NCBI RefSeq assembly: GCF_900230195.1
Contig: NZ_OCNE01000015.1
Span: 1 to 64,000, forward strand
Length of the DNA: 64,000 nt
Source: Streptomyces zhaozhouensis
GTDB taxonomy: Bacteria; Actinomycetota; Actinomycetes; Streptomycetales; Streptomycetaceae
Direction of reading: 5' to 3'
The notes under the pieces: generated by a model
Database searches by the model: none
Seen by the model: only the letters and a program-made list of their open reading frames with translations
Told to the model about the DNA's origin: nothing
Translations under genes and position numbers: made by a program
Shown here: positions 28,204-37,456 of the stretch, one piece after another
How positions within the stretch are numbered: position 1 is the first letter of the stretch
Layout of the letters: the number at the start of each line of letters is the position of its first letter

Positions 28204-28871
28204 CGCTTCACCGCCACTCGCTTGCTCACCCAGCCGAGAAGCAGACCGGTCGGGAGGGTGAGGACAATGAATCCAAAGGCGAACACGGCGGCGATCGGGA
28301 TGAGTTGGGCTTCTCGTTCGATCATGTCGCGCATCAGCAGGGCAGCTTCGGCGACGCCGATGGTCGCGGCCACTGTGGTGTTCTTGGTAAGGGCGATCAG
28401 CACGTTCGCCAGCGGGGCGACCACCGCGCGGAACGCCTGGGGCAGCACCACGAGGCGCAGCACCTGGCTGAAGCTGAGCCCGAGTGCCCTCGCCGCCTCG
28501 GCCTGGCCCACCGGCACGGTGTTGATGCCGGAGCGCAGGGCCTCACAGACGAAGGTGGAGGTGTAGATGATGAAGCCGAGGACGGCAAGCCGGAACGCGA
28601 TGTTCTCGGAGCCGCTCGCCCCCATGGACACCCCCATCGTGAAATAGAGGCCCTGGGAGCAGGCGACGATGACCAGCGTAAGGGGCGTGTTCCGCAGCAG
28701 GTTCACGTAGGCCGTGCCGAAGGCCCGCATGATCGGCACGGGGCTGACCCGCATCGCGGCCAACAACGTGCCCCAGATCAGTGATCCGATCGCGGAGTAA
28801 ACGGTGAGCTGCACCGTGGTCCAGAACGCCCCGAAGAGGTCGTACTGCTCGAGATCAAGGAAATCGAACAC
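28200..28871 (-). CDS. gluC: glutamate ABC transporter permease GluC
   Basis: 223 aa inner-membrane permease with five hydrophobic segments (about 15-40, 55-75, 85-105, 150-170, 185-208) and the EAA loop region ALGLSFSQVLRLVVLPQAFR. It pairs with GluD to form the channel served by GluA and GluB. The start ATG (28869-28871) begins the MFDFLDLEQYDLF N-terminus typical of GluC. A strong hairpin lies between gluB and gluC (28909-28939). Confidence 0.93.
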   Translation of the reverse strand: MFDFLDLEQYDLFGAFWTTVQLTVYSAIGSLIWGTLLAAMRVSPVPIMRAFGTAYVNLLRNTPLTLVIVACSQGLYFTMGVSMGASGSENIAFRLAVLGFIIYTSTFVCEALRSGINTVPVGQAEAARALGLSFSQVLRLVVLPQAFRAVVAPLANVLIALTKNTTVAATIGVAEAALLMRDMIEREAQLIPIAAVFAFGFIVLTLPTGLLLGWVSKRVAVKR

Positions 28872-28908
28872 GGAATCTCTCAGTCTCGCCTAGAGGATGG
28901 GAATAGGT

Positions 28909-28939
28909 GTGGCGTGCCGCCGCAGCGACGGCACGCCAC
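28909..28939 (-). terminator. intra-operon hairpin between gluB and gluC
   Basis: GTGGCGTGCCG (28909-28919) and CGGCACGCCAC (28929-28939) form a perfect 11-bp stem with a 9-nt loop directly after the gluB stop. Within an operon such a structure usually protects or partly terminates the mRNA after the binding-protein gene, giving more GluB than permease. Confidence 0.75.
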
Positions 28940-28954
28940 CGCGTTACCGGAGGT

Positions 28955-29764
28955 TCAGCTGGTCTCGGTGATCTCCGGAGCCGGCTCCACCTCGTAGTTG
29001 GCGGGACCGAAGTGCTCGTCGACGGCTGCCTGCCAGTCCCCGTCCTCGACCATCTTGGTGATCGCCGCGTTGATGTCGTCCCGCCGCTCGGTCTCACCCT
29101 TGGGGACGCCCACGCCGTAGTACTCGTCGCTCAGCGAGAGGCCGGCCAGGGCGAACTTGCCCTGGTTCTGCTCCTGCGCGGCGTAGCCGGCGAGGATGGA
29201 GTCGTCCGTGGTCAGCGCGTCCACGGTGCCGTTCTCCAGGCCGGTCAGGCACTCGGAGTAGGTGCCGAGCTCCTCAAGGCCGGCGCCCGGGTACTGCTCG
29301 GCCAGGTTGGCGGCCGAGGTCGAGCCGCCGACGGAGCAGAGCGTCAGGTCGGCGATGCCCTCCTCGTTGGGAACGGTCTCGCCGTCGCGGATCAGCAGGT
29401 CCTGGTGGGCGACGAAGTAGGGGCCGGCGAAGTCCACCTGCTCCTTGCGCTCGTCGGTGATCGAGTAGCTGGCCACGATGAAGTCGACGTCGCCCCGGTC
29501 CAGCATCGTCTCGCGGTCACCGCTGGGGGACTCGACGAAGTCGATCTGGTCCGGCTCGTACCCCAGCTCGCCGGCGATATAGGTCGCCACGTCGACGTCG
29601 AAGCCGACGAAGTCGCCGTCGGGGGTCTTGAGGCCAAGGCCCGGCTGGTCGTACTTGATGCCGACGCTGATCGTGTCGTCGTCACCGCCGCCGCCGCAGG
29701 CGGTGGCGGCGAGGGAGAGGGCGAGCACGCCGGCGGCGAGGGCACTGGCCTTGCGAAGTCTCAT
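28955..29764 (-). CDS. gluB: glutamate-binding lipoprotein GluB
   Basis: 269 aa, extracellular solute-binding protein family 3. Signal peptide with lipobox LAATAC, acylated Cys23 followed by a Gly/Asp run, so anchored to the outer face of the membrane. The SBP signature is GFDVDVATYIAGELGY and the core is complete (DFIVASYSITDERK, VTTDDS-like ALTTDDSILAGYA). It delivers glutamate to GluCD. It lies between gluA and gluC; a 69-nt gap separates it from gluA. Confidence 0.94.
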   Translation of the reverse strand: MRLRKASALAAGVLALSLAATACGGGGDDDTISVGIKYDQPGLGLKTPDGDFVGFDVDVATYIAGELGYEPDQIDFVESPSGDRETMLDRGDVDFIVASYSITDERKEQVDFAGPYFVAHQDLLIRDGETVPNEEGIADLTLCSVGGSTSAANLAEQYPGAGLEELGTYSECLTGLENGTVDALTTDDSILAGYAAQEQNQGKFALAGLSLSDEYYGVGVPKGETERRDDINAAITKMVEDGDWQAAVDEHFGPANYEVEPAPEITETS

Positions 29765-29833
29765 GGTGCGTGTTCCTTACGGTCGAGGAGGGTGCGTCAT
29801 GTCAGTGGGGGTGGGGGCGCCTCTCGGGCGGTC

Positions 29834-30619
<786 letters not shown>

Positions 30620-30919
30620 CGTGGAGTTGCTCCATCCTCGTCGGTTGCAGGGACCCTAGCCAGCTGTACAACGCAGCGTCAGCAGATCTGAGCGGAAATT
30701 GAGCATAACGATCGCGTTGCTTCCCTCTACGGGCAGTAACCGCCTGTGAACTTGTGCTCCGCGTGCGGTGACGTTGTTTCTCCGAGACGTCCCCGGGGGG
30801 CGTTCTCCTGCTTCAATCGTTCTCGTAGCACCGCTTCGGGATCGCCTCCCGGGGCAGGTGTGCGGCGGAGCGGCCGGGTCGACGGCCGGGAGGAACGGAA
30901 CGGGGAAGGGAGTACGGGG
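30620..30919. promoter_or_regulatory. gluA / gluR divergent control region
   Basis: 300 bp between divergent starts. For gluA (minus strand) a good promoter is visible: -10 TAGGGT (complement of 30653-30658), -35 CTGACG (complement of 30677-30682), spacer 18 nt. The segment 30683-30780 is relatively AT-rich and likely holds the GluR target; in S. coelicolor GluR was reported to bind this interval. For gluR a GGAAGGGAG ribosome binding site lies at 30904-30912. I could not define an operator repeat with certainty. Confidence 0.7.
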
Positions 30920-31606
30920 GTGCGCCTGCTGTTGGTCGAGGACGACGAACACGTCGCCGCCGCCCTGGTGGCGGTGCTGAACCGGCACGGCTTCACCGCC
31001 GTGCGCGTCCGCACCGGTGAGGAGGCGCTCGCCGAGCTGCGGGTCGGGGGCTTCGGCGTCGTCCTGCTCGACCTGGGCCTGCCCGACGTGGACGGCTTCG
31101 AGGTCTGCGGTCGCATCCGCCGCCTCACCTCGACCCCGGTGATCATGGTGACCGCCAGGTCGGACGTGCGGTCCCGCATCCACGGGCTGAATCTGGGCGC
31201 GGACGACTACGTGGTCAAGCCCTACGACACGGGCGAGCTGCTGGCCCGCATCCACGCGGTGAGCCGGCGCACGGTGGAGGAGCCGGCCGCCCCCGAGGAG
31301 GAGCCGGCCGAGGTGCTGACGCTGGGGCCGATGGTGGTGGAGCTGGCGACCCGCAGGGTCGAGGTGGACGGCGAACGGGTGGTGCTGACCCGCAAGGAGT
31401 TCGACCTGCTGGCGCTGCTGGCCCAGCGGCCCGGGGTGGTCTTCCGGCGGGAGCAGATCATCAGCGACGTGTGGCAGACCAGCTGGGAGGGGACCGGGCG
31501 CACCCTGGAGGTGCACATCGCCTCGCTGCGTTCCAAGCTGCGCCGGCCGGGGCTGGTGGAGACGGTCAGGGGGGTCGGCTACCGGCTGGCGCTGCCCGGG
31601 CTCTGA
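30920..31606 (+). CDS. gluR: response regulator GluR (OmpR family)
   Basis: 228 aa. Receiver domain (about 1-115) with acidic residues EDDE near the N-terminus, phospho-Asp D51 in LLDLGLPDVDG and KPYD; OmpR/PhoB winged-helix DNA-binding domain (about 130-226) with LTRKEFDLLALLAQRPGVVF and VGYRLA. In S. coelicolor the equivalent pair GluR-GluK senses extracellular glutamate and activates gluABCD. The position, divergent from gluA and followed by gluK, supports the same role. GTG start with GGAAGGGAG upstream. Confidence 0.9.
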   Translation: MRLLLVEDDEHVAAALVAVLNRHGFTAVRVRTGEEALAELRVGGFGVVLLDLGLPDVDGFEVCGRIRRLTSTPVIMVTARSDVRSRIHGLNLGADDYVVKPYDTGELLARIHAVSRRTVEEPAAPEEEPAEVLTLGPMVVELATRRVEVDGERVVLTRKEFDLLALLAQRPGVVFRREQIISDVWQTSWEGTGRTLEVHIASLRSKLRRPGLVETVRGVGYRLALPGL

Positions 31607-31696
31607 ACGGGCGGCCCCGGGAGGGTGGCTGCTCGCCGGCGGCTGCCGTGCGACGGCAAGGCGACGGTTTGATGGTTCTGCGACAGGGATACTTCG

Positions 31697-33148
31697 GTGC
31701 GTGCTCGGCTGCTTCCGCTTTTGATCGTGTTGTTGATGGGGGTGCTGCTCGCGCTGGGCGTTCCGCTGGCGGCGAGCCAGGCGAGAAGTGAGCAGCAGCG
31801 GGTGGTGGTCGACCGCATCGACGACACCGCGCGCTTCGCGTCGCTCGCGCAGTTCGTCTCGGGGCCGCCGGACGGCACCCACCGGGAGTCGCTGAACGCG
31901 CTCACCGAGGAGCTGGGCCGTTACCAGGAGGTGTACGGCATCAGCGCCGGCGTCTTCGACCGCGACGCCGAGGCGGTGGCGGCCGCGCCCGGCGGGTGGG
32001 GGGTGCCGGGCGGAAGGGAAGGCCCCGAGTTCGCCGAGGCGCTGGCCGGGCGGCGCAGCCAGGGGCCCTCGCAGGTGTGGCCGTGGGACGAGGACCGCAC
32101 GCTGGTGGTGGCCTCGCCGGTGATCCGGGACGGTGACGTGATCGCCGTGGTGGTGACCGAGTCGCCGACGGGCCCGCTGCGCTCCCGCATCCTCTCCGGT
32201 TGGCTGGGGATCCTGCTGGGGGAGGCGGCGGCGCTGCTGCTCGCGGTGGTGGCGGCGTTCCAGCTGACCCGGTGGGTGCTGCGCCCGGTGCGGGTGCTGG
32301 ACCGGGCGACGCACCACATCGCCACCGGGCGGCTCACGGCGCGGGTGGCGCCGGCCGGCGGTCCGCCCGAGCTGCGGCGGCTCGCGGTCTCGTTCAACGA
32401 GATGGCCGATCACGTGGAGGACGTGCTGGAGCAGCAGCGGGCCTTCGTTGCCGACGCCTCCCACCAACTGCGCAACCCGCTCTCCGCGCTGCTGCTCCGC
32501 ATCGACCTGCTCGGGCTCGAACTGCCTGAGGGGAACAGGGAGTTCGCCTCCGTGCGAGCCGAGGGCAAGCGGCTCGCCCAGGTGCTGGACGGGCTGCTGG
32601 ACCTGGCCCTGGCCGAGCACACCACGGCCGACCCCCGGGTGGTCGACGTCGCCGCCCTGCTCGCCGAGCGGGCCGGGGCCTGGCGGCTGGTCGCCGACCG
32701 GGGCGGGGTGGAGCTGCGGCTGGCCGGCCCCGCGGCGGTGACCGGGTGGGCCGACCCGGTCGGGCTCTCCAGCGCCTTGGACGCGGTGGTCGACAACGCG
32801 CTGAAGTTCACGCCCGAGGGCGGGGTGGTGGAGCTGTCCGTGACGTCCGAGGGCGACAGCGTCGTCATCGAGGTCGCGGACAGCGGCCCCGGGGTCGCCG
32901 AGGACGAGCTGGAACGGGTGGGCTCCCGCTTCTGGCGCAGCCACCGTCACCAGAACATCTCGGGCTCCGGACTCGGTCTGTCCATCGTCGGTGCCCTGCT
33001 GGCGGCCGGCGGGGCGGAGATCGCCTACGCCCACAACCGGCCGACGGGGCTGCGGGTGATCGTGACGGTGCCCCGGCACCAGCCGGAGCCCGCCACGCTC
33101 CCCGCCTCCTATGTCTCGCTCAAGCCCGGCGGGCCAGGCGCAGCGTGA
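31697..33148 (+). CDS. gluK: sensor histidine kinase GluK
   Basis: 483 aa. Two membrane segments (about 5-25 and 170-195) enclose an extracytoplasmic sensor of ~145 residues; then HAMP (about 195-245), HisKA with phospho-His H256 in DASHQLRNPLSALLLRIDLL, and a HATPase (VVDNALKFTPEGG, DSGPGV, GSGLGLSIV). Cognate kinase of GluR. The start is the GTG at 31697; there are 90 nt between the genes. The last 29 bp overlap, on the opposite strand, the 3' end of the mannosidase gene. Confidence 0.9.
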   Translation: MRARLLPLLIVLLMGVLLALGVPLAASQARSEQQRVVVDRIDDTARFASLAQFVSGPPDGTHRESLNALTEELGRYQEVYGISAGVFDRDAEAVAAAPGGWGVPGGREGPEFAEALAGRRSQGPSQVWPWDEDRTLVVASPVIRDGDVIAVVVTESPTGPLRSRILSGWLGILLGEAAALLLAVVAAFQLTRWVLRPVRVLDRATHHIATGRLTARVAPAGGPPELRRLAVSFNEMADHVEDVLEQQRAFVADASHQLRNPLSALLLRIDLLGLELPEGNREFASVRAEGKRLAQVLDGLLDLALAEHTTADPRVVDVAALLAERAGAWRLVADRGGVELRLAGPAAVTGWADPVGLSSALDAVVDNALKFTPEGGVVELSVTSEGDSVVIEVADSGPGVAEDELERVGSRFWRSHRHQNISGSGLGLSIVGALLAAGGAEIAYAHNRPTGLRVIVTVPRHQPEPATLPASYVSLKPGGPGAA

Positions 33149-36100
33149 GGATCTGGAAGGGGCGCAACGCGATCGGCACGCGCCCCTCCTTCACCTCAAG
33201 TGCCGGCTCGTCCGCCAGCGGACGTTCCAGCAGGTCGGTGATCTCGACGCCGGTCACCGGGGTGTCGACGCGCAGCTCGCCGGCGGCCCGCCGGCCGCCG
33301 GACTCGTAGAGCCGCACCACCAGGTCGCCACCGCGGTCGTCGGCCAGCTTCACCGCCGAGACCACGATGCTCCCGGCGCCCGCCGACTCGACCATCCCGA
33401 CCAGCGGCGCCACCTCGGCGTCGCCCGGCACCGCGCGCTCCGGCAGGTTGATCCGGTGGCCCTCGCGCACCGCGTCGCCCAGCCCGGCGCCCGGCACAAG
33501 ACCGAAGCGCAGCCGGTGCTCGCCCTGGTCGGTCTCCGGGTCCGGGTAGCGCGGGGCGCGCAGCAGCGACAGCCGCACCGTGGTCGTCTGCCCGCCGTCC
33601 TCGCGCACGTCCCTGGTCACGTCGTGCCCGTAGGTCGAGTCGTTGACCACGGCGACCCCGTATCCCGGCTCGCCCACGTGCACCCAGCGGTGCGCGCAGA
33701 TCTCGAACTTGGCCGCCTCCCACGAGGTGTTGGTGTGGGTGGGGCGGAAGACGTGCCCGAACTGCGTCTCGGACGCCGACTGGTCGGCCTTCACATCCAG
33801 GGGGAAGGCCGCCTTCAACACCTTCTCGCTCTCCCGCCAGTCCACGGTGGTGTCGAACTCCACCGAGCGCGCGCCGGGGCGCAACACGATCAGCTGCACC
33901 ACCCGGGACGCGCCGAACGCGCGGGTGACGCGCACCGTCGCCGCCCCCTCGTCCGCGCCGTCGGCGGCGTCGACGCGTTCCAGCGACTCGACCTCCACCA
34001 GGTCACGCACCCGGTTGCGGTAGAACTCGTCCAGGTCCCAGGCGTCCCAGGCGTTCGGGAAGTCGGGGTGCAACTGGAGCAGGTTGCCCGCCCGGCCGGG
34101 GGCCACCGCTTCCCGGCCGCTGTCCCGGTCCACCGCGGAGACCACGAGACCCCGGCCGTCGACCTCGACCCGCAGCAGCCCGTTGTCCAGCGTGAAACCG
34201 CCGTCGGACCGCTCCCCGACCTCGACGGCCGAGGCGCCGCCCACCGGCCTCGGGCGCGCGCCGCCGCCCGGCACCCCGGCGCGCTCGTGCGGCGCCGCGT
34301 TGAAGACCACGGTCCCCGCGCCCCCGCCGGCAAGCGCCCGCTGGGCCGTGTCCACCAGCGCCAGCAGCTCCTCGCGCAGCCGCGCGTAGGTCTCCCTCGC
34401 CTCCCGGTGCACCCAGGCGATCGAGGAACCCGGCAGGATGTCGTGGAACTGGTGCAGCAGCACCGTCTTCCAGATCCGGTCCAACTCCTCGTAGGGATAG
34501 GCGTACCCGGGCACCCGCACCGCCGCCGTGGTCGCCCACAGCTCGGCCTCCCGCAGCAGCGACTCGCTGTGCCGGTTGCCCTGCTTGGTCTTGGCCTGCG
34601 AGGTGTAGGTGCCCCGGTGCAGCTCCAGGTACAGCTCGCCGACCCAGACCGGCGCGTCCGGGTACTCCTCACGCGCCTTGGCGAAGAACGCGGCCGGCGG
34701 CTCGATCTCGACCCGGGGCGAACCCTCCAGGTCGCGCACCCGCCGCGCCCGGCCCAGCATCTCGCGGGTGGGCCCGCCCCCGCCGTCGCCGAAGCCGAAC
34801 GGCACCAGGGAACGGCTGCCGCGCCCCTTCTCCCGGTAGTTGCGCGCGGCGTGCGCGAGCTCGCCGCCCGAGAGGTCGGAGTTGTAGGTGTCCACCGGCG
34901 GGAAGTGGGTGAAGACCCGGGTCCCGTCGATGCCCTCCCACCAGAAGGTGTGGTGCGGGAACGGGTTGGTCCGGCTCCAGGAGATCTTCTGGGTCAGGAA
35001 CCACTTCGAGCCCGAGAGCCTGACCAGCTGCGGAAGGGCGGCGGTGTAGCCGAAGGAGTCGGGCAGCCAGACCTCCTCGGTCTCGATCCCGAACTCGTCC
35101 AGGAAGAAGCGCTTCCCGTGGACGAACTGCCGCGCCATGGCCTCGCCGCCGACCATGTTGGTGTCGGACTCCACCCACATGCCGCCGACCGGCACGAAGC
35201 CGCCCTCGGCGATCCGCCGCCGCACCCGCTCGAACAGCTCGGGGCGGTGCTCCTTGACCCAGGCGAGCTGCTGCGCCTGGGACATCGCGAAGACCAGCTC
35301 GTCGGAGTCCTCCAGCAGCGCCACCACGTTGGCGGTGGTGCGGGAGACCTTCCGCACGGTCTCGCGCAGCGGCCACAGCCAGGCGGAGTCGATGTGCGCG
35401 TGCCCCACGGCGCTCAGCCGGTGCGCGGAAGCGTGCGCCGGCGCGGAGAGCACCTCCGCGAGCTGGGCGCGCGCCTCCGGCGCGCTGCCCGCGACATCGG
35501 CGAGGTCCACGGCGTCCAGCGCGTTCTCCACCGCGCGCACCAGTCCGTAACGGCGGGCGTCGTCCCCGGCCAGCTCGGTCATCAGCGAGCCGATGACCTC
35601 CAGGTCCCGCACCAGCTCCCACACCTCGGCCTCGAAGACGGCCAGCTCGGCGCGGACGATCCGGTACAGCGGCTCGTCGTCGACGGTCAGCCGGTCGCCC
35701 AGCCCGGTCGGGCGGGCCTCGACCAGGATCGGGTTGGCCGCGGCCTCGACCAGCAGCGAGACCTCCTCGCCACCCTCCGCCGCGCGCGCCACCGCCACCC
35801 AGTCGTTGTGCGGGTGCAGCCCCTTGACCGCGGTGCCGTCCGGGAGATGCACCAGGCCCTCGCACTGGAAACCGGGAAGCTGCCGGTCGAATCCCAGGTC
35901 GACCCTGGCCTCGACCCGCAGCCCCGCCCACTCAGCCGGCACCCGGCCGGTCAGCCGGAACCAGCTGGTGCCCCACGCCGGCCCCCACCGCTCGCCGACC
36001 CGCGCCGGCCGGTAGGCGGCGGCCAGCGCCTCGGCCACCGGGACGGGCTCTCCGGGGGCGTCCCAGCGTTCCAGTTCCAACGGCACCGCGGCGCCGTACA

Positions 36101-36170
36101 CCGCCGGCCTGATCCGCTCGTCGAGCACCCGGCGCAGCCGCTGCTCGACAAGATCACGGTCGTCGTGCAT
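33120..36170 (-). CDS. glycoside hydrolase family 38 alpha-mannosidase
   Basis: 1016 aa, normal for bacterial/class II alpha-mannosidases. The catalytic GH38 domain starts at about 250 with the zinc-binding VGHAHIDSAWLWPLRE motif; the nucleophile aspartate lies in MWVESDTNMVGGEAMARQFV (about 340-360). Three-helix-bundle and beta-sandwich domains follow to the C-terminus. No signal peptide, so it probably acts in the cytoplasm on imported manno-oligosaccharides. The ATG at 36168-36170 has a GAAGGAG site upstream. It overlaps gluK tail to tail by 29 bp. No sugar transporter adjoins it. Confidence 0.92.
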   Translation of the reverse strand: MHDDRDLVEQRLRRVLDERIRPAVYGAAVPLELERWDAPGEPVPVAEALAAAYRPARVGERWGPAWGTSWFRLTGRVPAEWAGLRVEARVDLGFDRQLPGFQCEGLVHLPDGTAVKGLHPHNDWVAVARAAEGGEEVSLLVEAAANPILVEARPTGLGDRLTVDDEPLYRIVRAELAVFEAEVWELVRDLEVIGSLMTELAGDDARRYGLVRAVENALDAVDLADVAGSAPEARAQLAEVLSAPAHASAHRLSAVGHAHIDSAWLWPLRETVRKVSRTTANVVALLEDSDELVFAMSQAQQLAWVKEHRPELFERVRRRIAEGGFVPVGGMWVESDTNMVGGEAMARQFVHGKRFFLDEFGIETEEVWLPDSFGYTAALPQLVRLSGSKWFLTQKISWSRTNPFPHHTFWWEGIDGTRVFTHFPPVDTYNSDLSGGELAHAARNYREKGRGSRSLVPFGFGDGGGGPTREMLGRARRVRDLEGSPRVEIEPPAAFFAKAREEYPDAPVWVGELYLELHRGTYTSQAKTKQGNRHSESLLREAELWATTAAVRVPGYAYPYEELDRIWKTVLLHQFHDILPGSSIAWVHREARETYARLREELLALVDTAQRALAGGGAGTVVFNAAPHERAGVPGGGARPRPVGGASAVEVGERSDGGFTLDNGLLRVEVDGRGLVVSAVDRDSGREAVAPGRAGNLLQLHPDFPNAWDAWDLDEFYRNRVRDLVEVESLERVDAADGADEGAATVRVTRAFGASRVVQLIVLRPGARSVEFDTTVDWRESEKVLKAAFPLDVKADQSASETQFGHVFRPTHTNTSWEAAKFEICAHRWVHVGEPGYGVAVVNDSTYGHDVTRDVREDGGQTTTVRLSLLRAPRYPDPETDQGEHRLRFGLVPGAGLGDAVREGHRINLPERAVPGDAEVAPLVGMVESAGAGSIVVSAVKLADDRGGDLVVRLYESGGRRAAGELRVDTPVTGVEITDLLERPLADEPALEVKEGRVPIALRPFQILTLRLARRA

Positions 36171-36324
36171 GAAGGTGACTCCTTCGCCGTTCTGAAGCCG
36201 TTCTGAAGTGCGGTTCCCCGGTAAGTGCTGAACCAGCAAGAACAGAATCAAACGGAAAAGAGCGGAAAGAAAGGGGCCGGAACCGGCGCCGATCGGCCCC
36301 GCACCGCAAGCCGGGGCGACAGCC

Positions 36325-36362
36325 CAGGACTTGACGGAACGAGCTCAGGACTTGACGGAACG
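36325..36362. repeat. 17-bp direct repeat over a stop codon
   Basis: CAGGACTTGACGGAACG occurs at 36325-36341 and 36346-36362 (period 21 bp). The right copy contains the last codons and stop of the TAXI gene (minus strand); the left copy lies beyond the stop. It looks like a tandem slippage duplication of a gene end. Confidence 0.9.
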
Positions 36363-37376
36363 GTAGTACTCCCGCGCCCCCGGGTGGAGGTCGAGCGGCT
36401 GCGTGTAGATCGCCGTCCGCAGGTCCACGCGCTGCGCCGCGTGCACCACGTCCGCGATGCTGTCCCGCCCGTTGATCACCGAGCGGGTGATCTCCTCGAC
36501 CAGCCGGTCGTCCGCGTCCTCCGTGGTGACCAGCAGGTTGGCCACCGCCAACGTGTCGATGCCCTCGGAGCCCGGGATCTTCTCGTACGCGTCCGGCGGC
36601 ATCACCGCCGCCCGGTAGTGGGCCGTCGCGCCGCCCGCCTCCTCGCGCCCGGTCAGCTCCGGCAGCAGGTCGCCCAGCGGCACGATCCGGATGGCCGTGC
36701 GCCCGGACAACTGCTCGACGGCGGAGGTCGGCAGCCCGCCCGACCAGAAGAAGGCGTCCAGACGCCCCGCCTCCAGCATCGTCGGCATGTTGTCGATGCC
36801 CTTCCTGACCGCCGTCAGGTCGCGCTCCATGTCGAGACCGGCCGCCGCCAGCAGCTCCCTGGTCACCAACTGCACGCCCGACTGGTCCTCGCCGACGCCT
36901 ACCCGCAGCCCCGCGAGGTCCGAAGTCCGCTCCACCGGGGAGTCCTCCGGCACCACCAGGTGCATGTAGTCGTCGTAAAGCCGCGCGCAGGCCCGCAGCC
37001 GCTCGGCGCCCTCGCCGCCCCGCTGCTGGTAGTCCGCGATCGAGTCGGCGGTGGCGATGGCGAAGTCCGCCTCCCCGGCCAGCAGGCGTTCGATGTTCTC
37101 CACCGAGCCCTCGCTGCTCCGCAGCTCCACGTCGAGTCCCGGCACGTCGTTCGCCAACTGACCGTGCAGCAGGTCCCCGTACCGCGAGTAGACGCCCTTG
37201 GCCACGCCGGTGCTCAACGTCACCGTGCCGGAGGGCTTCCCGTCCCCCTCGACCAGCGGGCCCGCCCACACGGCGAGCAGCGCCAGCGTCAGGCCCACAC
37301 CCGCCGCGACCAGCAGCCGCCGGCCGCGCGCCCAGCGCGGCACCGTCCGCCGCCCTACGGGTCCTCCGGAAGCCAC
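36345..37376 (-). CDS. TAXI-family solute-binding protein
   Basis: 343 aa. One N-terminal hydrophobic segment (about 20-42) acts as signal anchor or uncleaved signal peptide; no lipobox. The rest is a TAXI (TRAP-associated extracytoplasmic immunogenic) binding fold: TLSTGVAKGVYSRYGDLLHG near 55-75, SSEGSVENIERLLAGEADFA, LRVGVGEDQSGVQLVTRELL. TAXI proteins normally feed a fused TRAP permease with glutamate or organic acids, but no permease gene is in reach. The GTG start at 37374-37376 has only a weak ribosome binding site. The gene is divergent from miaB. Confidence 0.85.
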   Translation of the reverse strand: MASGGPVGRRTVPRWARGRRLLVAAGVGLTLALLAVWAGPLVEGDGKPSGTVTLSTGVAKGVYSRYGDLLHGQLANDVPGLDVELRSSEGSVENIERLLAGEADFAIATADSIADYQQRGGEGAERLRACARLYDDYMHLVVPEDSPVERTSDLAGLRVGVGEDQSGVQLVTRELLAAAGLDMERDLTAVRKGIDNMPTMLEAGRLDAFFWSGGLPTSAVEQLSGRTAIRIVPLGDLLPELTGREEAGGATAHYRAAVMPPDAYEKIPGSEGIDTLAVANLLVTTEDADDRLVEEITRSVINGRDSIADVVHAAQRVDLRTAIYTQPLDLHPGAREYYRSVKS

Positions 37377-37456
37377 CCGAGCAAACTATCAGCGGACCGT
37401 AGACTTGGCAGCGGCCAGCTTGCCGCCCTCTGATCGATGTGGATTGAGTCCTTCCC

